NCBI RefSeq assembly: GCF_023503965.1
Contig: NZ_CP097298.1
Coordinates: 682,001-746,000 of the forward strand
Direction: 5' to 3'
DNA from: Brevundimonas albigilva
GTDB lineage: Bacteria > Pseudomonadota > Alphaproteobacteria > Caulobacterales > Caulobacteraceae
DNA: 64,000 bases
Positions 40,838-49,258 of the stretch are shown one piece after another. A program made the translations under genes and the position numbers. Positions within the stretch are counted from its first letter, which is position 1. Each line of letters begins with the position of its first letter. Under the pieces are notes generated by a model. The model was not told where the DNA came from. It was given only the letters and a program-made list of their open reading frames with translations, and made no database searches.

Positions 40838-41116
40838 ATGCGTCGTCGAAATCGTCGTTTTCCCGTCGCTCAAATCGTCGTCCTCCTGGGCGGGGCGGCG
40901 ATGCTCCAGGGCTGCGTCGTCGGCGCGGTCGTCGGCGGGACCGCCGCCGTCGTGGGCGGCGCGGCCAAGGCCGGGGGCGCGGTGGTCGGCGCCGGCTTCG
41001 ACGCCGTCACCACCTCCGACGAGGAGACGCGCCTGAAACGCGAACGCGAGCAGCGCGACTGGGAGCGCGAACAGCGCCGCTGCGAGCAGCGCCGGCGTCA
41101 GGGCCGCGACTGCTAA
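40838..41116 (+). CDS. Small lipoprotein with glycine-rich and charged halves
   Basis: 92 residues, ATG 40838 after GAAGGAG. A basic N terminus and hydrophobic stretch end in LQGC (lipobox, Cys26). Then a Gly/Val-rich segment (VVGGTAAVVGGAAKAGG) like a glycine zipper, and a strongly charged tail (RLKREREQRDWEREQRR). Likely an envelope protein of unknown function. Confidence 0.7.
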   Translation: MRRRNRRFPVAQIVVLLGGAAMLQGCVVGAVVGGTAAVVGGAAKAGGAVVGAGFDAVTTSDEETRLKREREQRDWEREQRRCEQRRRQGRDC

Positions 41117-41481
41117 AGCGTCAGCACGCACCGCTCGTTGATGGTCGGCCGCGCCACCTGGATGCGGCACAGGCCCGGCCAGTCGGGCCGAAGCGTTCGG
41201 GCGAACCACAGGCACAGGTTCTCCAGGCTGGGCAGTTCCAGCCCCGGATGCTCGTTCAGCATGCCGTGGTCCAGCGTCTCGGCCGCCGCCTTCAGCGCCC
41301 GGTCCAGCGCGCCCAGGTCCGCGACCCAGCCATGCTCGGCGTCCAGCGTCTCGGACCGCACCGTCGCCTCCACCGTGAAGGAATGGCCGTGCACCCGGCG
41401 ATAGATGCTGCCTTCCGGCTCGTTCGGAAAGTGGTGGGCGGCGTCGAATGTCGCCTGTTTGGTGATCTCGAAGACGGGCAT
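41113..41481 (-). CDS. queD: 6-carboxy-5,6,7,8-tetrahydropterin synthase QueD
   Basis: 122 residues. Makes CPH4 from dihydroneopterin triphosphate in queuosine synthesis. Zinc ligands: His in FDAAHHF and the HGHSF pair; Cys catalytic region is replaced by the FDAAHHFPNEPEGSIYRRVHG layout seen in alphaproteobacterial QueD; LDHGMLNEHPG and PTINE are conserved. Start overlaps the queE stop (TAATG). Confidence 0.93.
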   Translation of the reverse strand: MPVFEITKQATFDAAHHFPNEPEGSIYRRVHGHSFTVEATVRSETLDAEHGWVADLGALDRALKAAAETLDHGMLNEHPGLELPSLENLCLWFARTLRPDWPGLCRIQVARPTINERCVLTL

Positions 41482-42116
41482 TAGCGGACGCCGATGTATT
41501 TGTGGGTCTGGACGCTGAGGCGCCATTGGGGGTGGGTCAGGCAGTATTCGATGGCGGCGGCGGTGTTGGCGGCCTGGTCCGGACCGTCCATCGGCTGCAG
41601 CCAGAAGCGCTCGAACTCCAGCGCCTCGAACCGCTCGGGCATGGCGGCCGGTTGCGGATAGACCAGCTTCAGCTCCTGCCCGCGCGTCTGCACCACCGGC
41701 GCGTCGGCCTTGGGGCTGATGCAGACCCAGTCGATCCCGTCGGGCGCCGCCAGCGTGCCGTTGCTCTCGATGGCGATCTCGAACCCGCGCGCGTGCAGCG
41801 CCGCGATCAGCGGCTCGTCCAGTTGCAGCAACGGCTCCCCGCCCGTGCAGACCACCAGCTTCGGATCGCCCTCGCGCCCCCGCCACATCGCCGCGACATG
41901 GTCCGCCAGCACGCCGGCCGTGGAGAACTTGCCCCCGCCGTCGCCGTCCACGCCGACGAAGTCCGTGTCGCAGAAGGTGCAGACCGCGCTCGCCCGATCC
42001 TGCTCGCGCCCGCTCCACAGATTGCAGCCGGCGAAGCGCAGGAAGACCGCCGGCCGGCCCGCCTGCCCCCCCTCGCCCTGCACCGTGAGGAAGACCTCCT
42101 TGGCCGAATAGGTCAT
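41481..42116 (-). CDS. queE: 7-carboxy-7-deazaguanine synthase QueE
   Basis: 211 residues. Radical SAM ring contraction of CPH4. The cluster motif is C-x14-C-x2-C (FAGCNLWSG ... VCTFCDTDF), a known QueE variant. [19 protein letters not shown] and IESNGT are conserved. Overlaps queC (ATGA) and queD (TAATG), so queC-queE-queD is one operon. Confidence 0.94.
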   Translation of the reverse strand: MTYSAKEVFLTVQGEGGQAGRPAVFLRFAGCNLWSGREQDRASAVCTFCDTDFVGVDGDGGGKFSTAGVLADHVAAMWRGREGDPKLVVCTGGEPLLQLDEPLIAALHARGFEIAIESNGTLAAPDGIDWVCISPKADAPVVQTRGQELKLVYPQPAAMPERFEALEFERFWLQPMDGPDQAANTAAAIEYCLTHPQWRLSVQTHKYIGVR

Positions 42117-42835
42117 CGGGCCGAGACCCATTCCTCGTATCCGGCCGCGCGCAACTCGCACGCCGGGCATTCGCCGCAGCCGTAGCCCCAGGCATGACGA
42201 TGCGCCCGGTCGCCCCGGTAGCAGGTGTGGCTGTCCTCGACGATCAGCTCGACCAGCCCGTCGCCGCCGATCCGGTGCGCCAGCGCCCACGTCTCGGCCT
42301 TCGTCAGCCACATCAGCGGCGTGTCGATCACCACCGGCTTGTCCAGCCCCAGGGACAGCGCCCGCGCCATCACCTCCATCGTCTCGTGGCGACAGTCGGG
42401 ATAGCCCGAATAATCCGTCTCGCACATGCCGCCGACCAGCACCTCCAGCCCGCGCCGATCCGCCAGCGCCGCGGCCGCGACCAGGAAGATCAGGTTGCGC
42501 CCCGGCACGAAGGTCGTCGGCAGGCCGCGCGCGTCCATCTCGATCTTGCGATCGGCGGTCAGGGCGCTCTCGGCGATCCGGCCGTATCCGGTCAGGTCGA
42601 TCACATGATCCTCGCCCAGCCGCCCGGCCCAGGCCGGCAAGGCCCTGGCCATGCCGTCACGCACCGCCTGGCGGGCCTGCATCTCCACGAGGTGACGCTG
42701 GCCGTAGTCGAAGCCGACCGTCTCCACCCGCTCGAACCGCTCCAGCGCCCAGGCCAGGCAGGTGGCGCTGTCCTGCCCGCCCGAGAACAGGACGAGGGCC
42801 GAGGTCGAAGGGGTCGTTTCCTGGATGACGCTCAT
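42113..42835 (-). CDS. queC: 7-cyano-7-deazaguanine synthase QueC
   Basis: 240 residues. Converts CDG to preQ0 with ATP and ammonia. PP-loop [14 protein letters not shown]-terminal zinc site SHTCYRG and [11 protein letters not shown]. First gene of the operon. The upstream 208 bases (42836-43043) show no preQ1 riboswitch that I can recognise. Confidence 0.95.
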   Translation of the reverse strand: MSVIQETTPSTSALVLFSGGQDSATCLAWALERFERVETVGFDYGQRHLVEMQARQAVRDGMARALPAWAGRLGEDHVIDLTGYGRIAESALTADRKIEMDARGLPTTFVPGRNLIFLVAAAALADRRGLEVLVGGMCETDYSGYPDCRHETMEVMARALSLGLDKPVVIDTPLMWLTKAETWALAHRIGGDGLVELIVEDSHTCYRGDRAHRHAWGYGCGECPACELRAAGYEEWVSAR

Positions 42836-43043
42836 GACAAACCTGCGGTCGGCCGCCGGCCGCGCGCATGCAAAGGGGGTGGGGACCGCATATGGGTCGG
42901 GCGCGGCTTCTACACCACCCCGGCCGCCGCTGCAAAAGCCGCGGGATGACGCCGCTGCGCCGATCGCCGGCGGCGCCCCGCACTTAACGATTCCGCAAAG
43001 CCTTCAACGGCATGGTCCCTTCAGTAGTGGAGTATCAGGCCGC

Positions 43044-44664
43044 ATGCCGACCATCGAGGCCCTCTGTGAGCGTCCGAAGCCGATCGCCCCGACGACGTTG
43101 GGGTCGGAGGTCTTTGCGCGTTTCCGCAGGGAGCCGGACACGCTGGTCATTCCGGTGGTCGAGGACGACCGCCCCATCGGCCTGATCGAACGCACGACCT
43201 TCCTGGAAAAGATCGCCGGCCCGTTCGGCCACGCCCTGTACGAAGGTCGCGCCGTCACCTTCGTGATGGACGCCGAGCCGGCGGTGGTCGAAGCGGGCGT
43301 CCGCATCGACGCCTTCTGCGACATCATGCTGAAGGGCGGCCCCGCCGCCTTGCTGCGCGGCTTCATCGTCACGCGCAACGGCCTTTATTACGGCGTCGGA
43401 ACCGCCGCGACGCTGTTGCAGGCGGTCAACCAGCGCCAGCGCGACCAGAACCGCGAACTGGCCGAACAGGCCGAGGCGCTCAGCGACACCCGCGCTCAGG
43501 CCCTGGCCGCCGCCCGCGCCAAGAGCCAGTTCCTGGCGATCATGAGCCACGAGTTGCGCACGCCGATGAACGGCGTCCTGGCCGTCGCCGAACTGCTGCG
43601 CCGCCAGCCGCTGAACGAGGCCGCCCAGGCCCACGTCCAGACCATCATGGACTCGTCCGAGACCTTGCTGCGCATCCTGGAAGACGCGCTCGACCTGTCC
43701 AAGGCCGAGGCCGGCGAGCTGGAGCTGTCGCCGGCGCCCACGCCCTTCGCTTCGCGCCCTGACCGACGACATCCAGGCCCTGTGGGAGCCGCGGGCGTCG
43801 CAGGACGGCGTGACCCTGCTGGTCAGCTATGAGGGCGACACCGAACTGGCCGCCGTCATCGACGGCGTGCGGGTCAAGCAGGTGTTCAACAACCTGATCG
43901 GCAACGCCCTGAAATTCGCCCGCAACGGCGTGGTCGAGGCTGGGATGAAGGCCTGGGTCGACAACGGCCGCGTCCGCATCGAGGCCCGCGTGCGCGACGA
44001 CGGTCCCGGCGTCGATCCCGACCGCGTGGATTCCATCTTCGAGCCCTTCGTGCACGGATCCGGCCCGGACGGCGCCGGCCTGGGTCTGTCGATCTGCCGC
44101 CAGGTGATCGACCGCATGGGCGGGCGCATCTGGGCCGAGAACAACGCCGGCCGGGGCGCCACCTTCGCCTTCGACCTGACGGCGGAACGCGCCGTGATCG
44201 AGCAGGAGCAACCGTCCAACGTCTCGGACCTGGCGGACTTGGAGCTGAAGAGCGCGCCCCACATCCTGATCGTCGACGACAACGCCACCAACCGCGTCGT
44301 GGCCCAGGCGCTGTGCGAGATGTTCGGCTGCAGCTCCGAACTGGCCGAGGACGGCATGGAGGCCCTGGCGGCCGTGCAGGAGCAACGCTTCGACCTGATC
44401 CTGATGGACATCAAGATGCCCCGCATGGACGGCGTCCAGGCCACCCAGGCCATCCGCGCCCTGCCCGGCGCCGCGGGACGCACCCCGATCGTGGCCCTGA
44501 CCGCCAACGCCGATCCGGACGACGCCAAACACTATCTGTCCATCGGCATGGCCGCGGTGGTCGAAAAGCCGATCAAGCCGGAACGGCTGCGCATGGCCAT
44601 GAACGCCGCCCTGACCGAAGACGAAGAGGCCAGCGAGGCCGCCGACGGCCGCTCCGCCGCCTAG
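43044..44664 (+). CDS. Hybrid sensor histidine kinase with CBS-like N terminus, frameshifted as read
   Basis: About 539 residues. The N-terminal 130 residues look like a CBS-type pair (VIPVVEDDRPIGLIERTTFL, LRGFIVTRNGLYYGVGT). A coiled coil follows, then HisKA with SHELRTPMNG (His), HATPase blocks NNLIGNALKFARNG and DDGPGVDPDRV, and a receiver domain (ILIVDDNATN, phospho-Asp in LILMDIKMPRMDG). One extra base near 43743-43745 breaks the frame between HisKA and HATPase. Probably cytoplasmic, since no membrane helix is visible. The phosphorelay partner is not in the window. Confidence 0.87.
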
Positions 44665-45693
44665 GCGCCCTCGGCCGCCTCGTCGGGCCGTTCGTCCTCT
44701 TCGTCATAGCCGACCAGGCGAAGCGCGCGGGCCTTCATTCCCCGCAGTTCCGCCCAGCGCAGCAACCCCTCCTCGCGCCCGTGGGTGATCCAGACCTCCT
44801 CGGGGTCCAACTCCTCGAAGGTCGCGGTCAGTTCGCCCCAATCCGCATGGTCTGAGATCACCAGCGGCAGTTCCACGCCACGCTGGCGCGCGCGCGCTCG
44901 AACGCCCATCCAGCCCGAGGCGAAGGCGGGGATAGGGTCTGCGAATCGACGCGCCCAGCGGTCCTGGATGGCGCCCGGCGGCGCGATGGCCACCTCGCCC
45001 CCCAGGGCGCCGCGAGGCAGGTCGCGGGTCGGCAGAAGCGGGCCCAGCGCCACGCCCTCGCGCTCGTAAAGGGCGTTCAACCGCTCCATCGCGCCGTGGA
45101 CGTAGATGGGCCGGCTCCAGCCCGCCTCGCGCAACAGACGAATGATGCGCTGCGCCTTGCCCAGCGCATAGGCCCCGACCAGATGGGCCCGCTCTGGGAA
45201 CTGTCCCAGCGAGCGCACCAGCCGGCCGATCTCCTCGCCATCGGGGATGCCGAAAGACCGGCAGGCCGAAGGTCGCCTCCGAAATGAAGACATGGCAGGG
45301 CACGGGCTCGAACGGCGCGCAGGTCGGATCGCGCCGGCGCTTGTAATCGCCCGACACCACCATGGTCAGTCCCTTCCACCGGACCTCGACCTGGGCCGAA
45401 CCCAGGACGTGACCGGCGGGGACCAGGCGCAGGTCCACCCCGTTGATCGCCGTCGCCTGCCCGTACTCCGCCGCCTGCTCGCGGCCGGCGAAGTCGTCGC
45501 CATAGCGTTCCGCCATGATGGCCAGCGTCTGCCGGGTGGCCAGCACCGAGCCGTGCCCTGCTCGGGCGTGATCGGAGTGGCCGTGGGTGATCACCGCCCG
45601 ATCCACGGGCCGGACGGGATCGACGTAGAAGTCGCCCGGCGGGCAATAGAGGCCGGCCGGCGTCGGGTGCAGCAAGTCTTCGGGTCGGATCAT
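44661..45693 (-). CDS. Ligase-associated MBL-fold DNA exonuclease, frameshifted as read
   Basis: About 344 residues. The metallo-beta-lactamase motif THGHSDHARAG, the later Asp in VVSGDYKRR and His in SDHADWG and ITHGREEG, belong to the beta-CASP-like nuclease group usually linked to ATP-dependent DNA ligases. An extra base in the run at 45243-45246 breaks it between FGLPVFRHP and DGEEIGRL. The usual neighbours (ligase, Lhr-like helicase) are absent here. The stop overlaps the histidine kinase stop by four bases. Confidence 0.85.
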
Positions 45694-45765
45694 CTCCCTC
45701 TAACGCCCTCGACGCGCTCCGGTCGCGCTTCCTAGAGTGGCCCGACGGAATCGCACGGAACCCCC

Positions 45766-46221
45766 ATGGCCGACAGCACCCTGATCGACATCCTGCCCCA
45801 GCTCGCTTCGGGCGCGGCGCACACCCACGCCCTGGGCTTCGTCTTCGAGGGGCTGCACGACGAGGCGTCGCCACGCATCCGCGTCCCGTACCGCCCCGAA
45901 TGGATCGGAGACCCGGACACCGGCGTCCTGGCGGGCGGATTGGTGACGACCCTGCTGGATCACGTCGGCGGCCTCGCCGTCTGGGTCGCCATGGACGCCT
46001 TCCAGCCCGTGGCCACGCTGGACCTCAGGGTCGACTACATGCGGGCGGCCGAGCCGGGCCGCGACCTGTTCGCCCAGGCGCGCTGTTTTCGCCTGACCCC
46101 GACCATCGCCTTCGTGCGCGGCTGGGCGTTCGAGGACGACCCTTCGAACCCGGTCGCGGCGTCCCAGGCCGCCTATGTGGTCAACACCTCCCGATCCGCC
46201 AAGACGGAGGCCGCCGCATGA
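45766..46221 (+). CDS. PaaI-like hot-dog thioesterase
   Basis: 151 residues. DTGVLAGGLVTTLLDHVGGLAVWVA and ATLDLRVDYMRAAEPGRDLF are the hot-dog core of PaaI/YiiD thioesterases; Asp in the LLDHVGG block is the likely catalytic residue. Overlaps the next thioesterase gene (ATGA), so the two are co-translated, perhaps as a heteromer or on related acyl-CoAs. Confidence 0.87.
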   Translation: MADSTLIDILPQLASGAAHTHALGFVFEGLHDEASPRIRVPYRPEWIGDPDTGVLAGGLVTTLLDHVGGLAVWVAMDAFQPVATLDLRVDYMRAAEPGRDLFAQARCFRLTPTIAFVRGWAFEDDPSNPVAASQAAYVVNTSRSAKTEAAA

Positions 46222-46616
46222 CCCCGCCCCTGCTGGACCGTCTTCCCTATGCGCGGTTTCTGGACCTGCGGACGCAGATGAACGGAGACGAGCTGACCGT
46301 GGTGATGCCGTTCGCGGACCGACTGATCGGCAACCCGATGCTGCCGGCGCTGCACGGGGGCTCGACGGCGGCTCTGCTGGAGATGACGGCGATGGCCCAG
46401 GTCGCCCTGGCCTTTCCCGGCGCGCGGCTGCCACGTCCCATCAACGTCACCGTCGCCTATCTGCGCACGGGCCGGCCACGCGACGTCTTCGCGCGCGCCA
46501 GCATCAGCCGCGCCGGTCGCCGCGTGGCCCATGTGCTGGCCGAGGCGTGGCAGGACAGCCGCGACCAACCCATCGCCTCGCTGACGGCGCATTTCCTGCT
46601 GGAAGACGGCGCCTAG
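46218..46616 (+). CDS. Second PaaI-like hot-dog thioesterase
   Basis: 132 residues from ATG 46218 within the preceding stop. NPMLPALHGGSTAALLEMTAMAQVAL and INVTVAYLRTGRPRDVFARA are the hot-dog core; the catalytic acid is Glu in LLEMTA. Paralogous to the upstream gene, though diverged. Confidence 0.87.
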   Translation: MTPPLLDRLPYARFLDLRTQMNGDELTVVMPFADRLIGNPMLPALHGGSTAALLEMTAMAQVALAFPGARLPRPINVTVAYLRTGRPRDVFARASISRAGRRVAHVLAEAWQDSRDQPIASLTAHFLLEDGA

Positions 46617-46727
46617 ACCGGCGTTTGCGCCGATCCGCACATCCCGTCACTCATGATGCACGCGCATGGCGCGCGCGGTCAACTTCCCCTGATTGCAGGC
46701 AAGTAAACAGACCCCTAGGAAACAAGG

Positions 46728-46747
46728 TTAAATCGTGTTAGGGTTAA
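46728..46747 (+). promoter_or_regulatory. Possible CtrA-type box
   Basis: TTAA-ATCGTGT-TAGG followed by GTTAA resembles tandem CtrA half sites with a 7-base spacing but does not match perfectly. It lies about 35 bases before the 46780 gene. Weak. Confidence 0.3.
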
Positions 46748-46779
46748 GGCCTCGTTGACCATACCCATAGGGGCTTTTC

Positions 46780-47130
46780 ATGGACCGCACTGAAGTCGTC
46801 GCTGGCGTCGCCGGCGATCTCTACGCCACCGAACACGCCATCGACGCCGCCATCACCCAGGCCACGACCCTGGTGCAATCGTTCATCGGCGCCCGTGCGG
46901 CCCTCGAGCTTTCCCCTGTCGCCGCCACGGGCTCGCAAGCCAAGGCGATGGAAGCGATCGCCGCCCTGGCGACGGCGCGCGAAGCCATCGTCGCCTGCCA
47001 CGCCGAAATGCAGAAGGACCACCGCCGCCTGGGTTGGGGCACCTACGCCGCGGGCCCGGTCGGCAAGCCCGACGACTGGCTCGACCCGCAGCCGCGCGAA
47101 CGCACCAAGAACCACCTTCGCGTTGCGTGA
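46780..47130 (+). CDS. Conserved hypothetical protein
   Basis: 116 residues, predicted all-helical in the first 85 (VVAGVAGDLYATEHAID, AKAMEAIAALATAREAIVACHAEMQ), then a Pro/Gly-rich tail (GWGTYAAGPVGKP). No signal peptide or membrane helix. I do not recognise a family. The helical bundle with a conserved His/Cys pair (ACHAEMQKDHR) may be a partner-binding protein. Confidence 0.7.
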   Translation: MDRTEVVAGVAGDLYATEHAIDAAITQATTLVQSFIGARAALELSPVAATGSQAKAMEAIAALATAREAIVACHAEMQKDHRRLGWGTYAAGPVGKPDDWLDPQPRERTKNHLRVA

Positions 47131-47183
47131 AATACGGTAACCTGAGCGGTATCCGGTACCCGCACCGCTCATTTTAGGTCATT

Positions 47184-47217
47184 ATCGCCCCCAAGGCTGA
47201 TCGGCTTTGGGGGCGAT
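47184..47217. terminator. Hairpin between two small genes
   Basis: Inverted repeat ATCGCCCCCAA / TTGGGGGCGAT (11 bases, with further inner pairing), 50 bases after the upstream stop and 5 bases before the next start. No T run on the + strand, so it is either a weak terminator or a leader structure. Confidence 0.4.
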
Positions 47218-47222
47218 GTCGT

Positions 47223-47651
47223 ATGTTCAATATGCTCTATGCCCAGATCGGGGCCATCGTGATGATCGCGATGTGCATCTTCGCCTTTCTGAAAGGCGGG
47301 GATGTGGAGCGTATCGGCGCCGGGGCCTATCTGCTGGCCTGGTTCGCCTCCATCCTGGTGCAGGGCGATACGGCCACGGCCGCCATACCCTACGGCATGT
47401 TCCTGATCGACCTGATGACGCTGGTGGTGTTCGTGGCCCTGAGCTGGCGGTATCGGCGGACCTGGCCCGTGTGGGCGGCCGGGCTGCAACTGATGACGGT
47501 GATGAGCCACCTCCTGATCATGACGGATGCGCGATTGCCGATCACCTCGCTCTACACGGTGATGAATCTGGTCAGCTATTTGACCATCGGCTGCATCGCC
47601 GTCGGCACCTTCTGGGCCTGGCAGGAGCGGCGGGCCGCCGGGCTGGAATAG
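47223..47651 (+). CDS. Small integral membrane protein
   Basis: 142 residues with four or five hydrophobic helices: QIGAIVMIAMCIFAFL, IGAGAYLLAWFASIL, FLIDLMTLVVFVAL, WPVWAAGLQLMTVMSHLLI and VMNLVSYLTIGCIAVGTFWA. No family recognised with confidence. The start is directly after a hairpin, and a later Met (MLYAQIG, fourth codon) is alternative. Confidence 0.72.
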   Translation: MFNMLYAQIGAIVMIAMCIFAFLKGGDVERIGAGAYLLAWFASILVQGDTATAAIPYGMFLIDLMTLVVFVALSWRYRRTWPVWAAGLQLMTVMSHLLIMTDARLPITSLYTVMNLVSYLTIGCIAVGTFWAWQERRAAGLE

Positions 47652-47707
47652 GCAGACATTCCTATCTCGTTGCGATAGGCTGAGGCGAATCGCTTCCGGA
47701 GGGCGTC

Positions 47708-48343
47708 ATGCCCCTGTCTCATGCCCGATTGTGGAAGGCGCTGGACGCCCTGGCGCGCCGTGAAGGCCTGTCGCCGTCCGGTCTGGCGCTGAGGGCGGGT
47801 CTGGACGCGACCGCCTTCAACCCGTCCAAGCGTTTCGGCGCCGGCGATCCCCCTCGGCCGCGCTGGCCCTCCACCGAAAGCCTGACGCGCATACTGGAGG
47901 CGACCGGGGTCTCGCTGGCCGACTTCGCCGCCCTGGCGGACGATGCGCCCCCAACGCCCGCCGTCATTCCGCTTCTGGGCCTGGCCCGCGCGGGCCAGGA
48001 CGGCTTCTTCGACGAGGCGGGTCTGCCGGTCGGCGACGGATGGGATCAGACCGAACTGCCCCGACCGTCCGCCGGCCTGTTCAGCCTCAGGATCAGCGGC
48101 GACTCCATGGCTCCGGCCTATCGCGACGGAGACCGGGTCATCGTCGACCGCGAGGCCGCTCCGCCGAGACGCGGGGATCGGATTGTCGCCCGACTGGCCA
48201 CGGGCGAGGTGGTGGCCAAGGAACTGGCGCGCCTGACCTCCCGGACCGCGACCCTGACCTCGGCCAATCCCGACTATCCGCCCCGGGTCGTGCCGCGCGC
48301 GGATATCGAGTGGATGGCGCGCATCCTGTGGGTCAGCCAATAG
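47708..48343 (+). CDS. S24/LexA-like repressor (HTH and peptidase domain)
   Basis: 211 residues. The N-terminal helix-turn-helix (EGLSPSGLALRAGLDATAFN) and the C-terminal S24 domain (FSLRISGDSMAPAYRDGDRVIV with catalytic Ser, and VVAKEL with the general-base Lys) are those of phage-repressor-type transcription factors that cleave themselves on RecA activation. The linker has no obvious Ala-Gly cleavage site beyond GLARAGQDG. Chromosomal, no phage genes nearby. Confidence 0.88.
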   Translation: MPLSHARLWKALDALARREGLSPSGLALRAGLDATAFNPSKRFGAGDPPRPRWPSTESLTRILEATGVSLADFAALADDAPPTPAVIPLLGLARAGQDGFFDEAGLPVGDGWDQTELPRPSAGLFSLRISGDSMAPAYRDGDRVIVDREAAPPRRGDRIVARLATGEVVAKELARLTSRTATLTSANPDYPPRVVPRADIEWMARILWVSQ

Positions 48344-48344
48344 A

Positions 48345-48376
48345 GAACCCCCGCCCGGCGGACCGGACGGGGGTTC
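48345..48376. terminator. Hairpin after the S24 repressor gene
   Basis: GAACCCCCG-type arms (48345-48353 and 48368-48376) with an inner CCGG pair form a strong palindrome directly after the stop. No T run, so termination is less certain. Confidence 0.4.
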
Positions 48377-48468
48377 GTGCTCAGCGGCGCACCGCGAGCG
48401 ATTCATCGTGATCGCCGGGGACCTTTGGGGGCGAAGGAGGTCCCGGGCGGCTCACGACGCCAGGGGCC

Positions 48469-48942
48469 TCAGTTGGCCGTGACGTAATGGGCGTTGACCC
48501 AGCCGCCGCCGGCGATCTGAATCCACTCGCCCTGCGAACCGATGGCGGTGAAGGGCTGGCCCGCCGACAGACTGCCGGCTTGGCGGTAGCCGGTTCCCGG
48601 ACCGCTGCGGATGCGAAGGTTGGACGAGGCGCGATAGGTGTTGGCGTTCGCCTGAGACGCCGCGCGGGCGCGCTGCTGGTTGCAGCCGATGTAGGAACCG
48701 GCCGCAGCGCCGGCGCCGGCGCCGACCACCGTGCCCAGGGTGCGCTCGTTGCGGGCCAGATTGGAGCCGACCACGCCGCCGACCACCGCACCCAGAAGCG
48801 CGCCGGCTTGCTGGCGGCCGCCCGGGGCGTCGCAGTTGGTCACGCCGTTGGCCTGGGCCTGGGCCGCCATCGGAGCAGCGGTGACCAGGGCGGCCAGCGC
48901 CGCGGCGGTGGCCAGACCGGTGTTCAAGATCTTGTTCGACAT
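48469..48942 (-). CDS. Secreted glycine-zipper and SH3b domain protein
   Basis: 157 residues. A signal peptide (ATAAALAALVTAAPMAAQA) is followed by a 2TM glycine zipper (ALLGAVVGGVVGSNLA, VVGAGAGAAAGSYIG) with two Cys (NCDAP, GCNQQ) and a C-terminal SH3 type 3 domain (NLRIRSGPGTGYRQAGSL ... WIQIAGGGWVNAHYV). Likely envelope or peptidoglycan associated. Confidence 0.88.
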   Translation of the reverse strand: MSNKILNTGLATAAALAALVTAAPMAAQAQANGVTNCDAPGGRQQAGALLGAVVGGVVGSNLARNERTLGTVVGAGAGAAAGSYIGCNQQRARAASQANANTYRASSNLRIRSGPGTGYRQAGSLSAGQPFTAIGSQGEWIQIAGGGWVNAHYVTAN

Positions 48943-49082
48943 GGCTCTTCTCCTGTCATCGAGTGCGTCGATGGACAGAACAATGCCGCCGCCAAGCTGA
49001 AGGCTCCCGGAGCCGCGCGGTTATTTTCGGTTCATGTTCGCTGCGGCTGCCGGCCTTCGGCCTGCTTGAGCCGCAGGTCGTC

Positions 49083-49256
49083 AATCCTCCCCGTGAAGCG
49101 CAGCGTAACGGGGGTGGGGACCGCGAAGCGGTGGAGGGGGCGGACGCCGCACCGGAGGACGGGATTAAGACCGGATCCCGCCGGACACATCGCGCCCGTT
49201 TCCGCCCCCTCCACCACCCTTCGGGCGGGCCCCCTCCCCGCTTCGCGGGAGAGGAT
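49083..49256. repeat. REP-like palindromic element (copy B) beside lysK
   Basis: Same family as 14846-14995: starts AATCCTCCCCG, ends GAGAGGAT, shares the 35 identical bases around GACCGCGAAGCGGTGG and the mirrored CCGCCCCCTCCACC block, but has a longer central part. It ends three bases from the lysK stop, and the + strand stretch 48943-49082 holds only the SH3 gene's promoter side. Confidence 0.75.
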
Positions 49257-49258
49257 CG

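Noticed and set aside
42836-43043. preQ1 riboswitch upstream of queC
   Set aside because: I could not find the short conserved aptamer core or the A-rich tail in the - strand leader.
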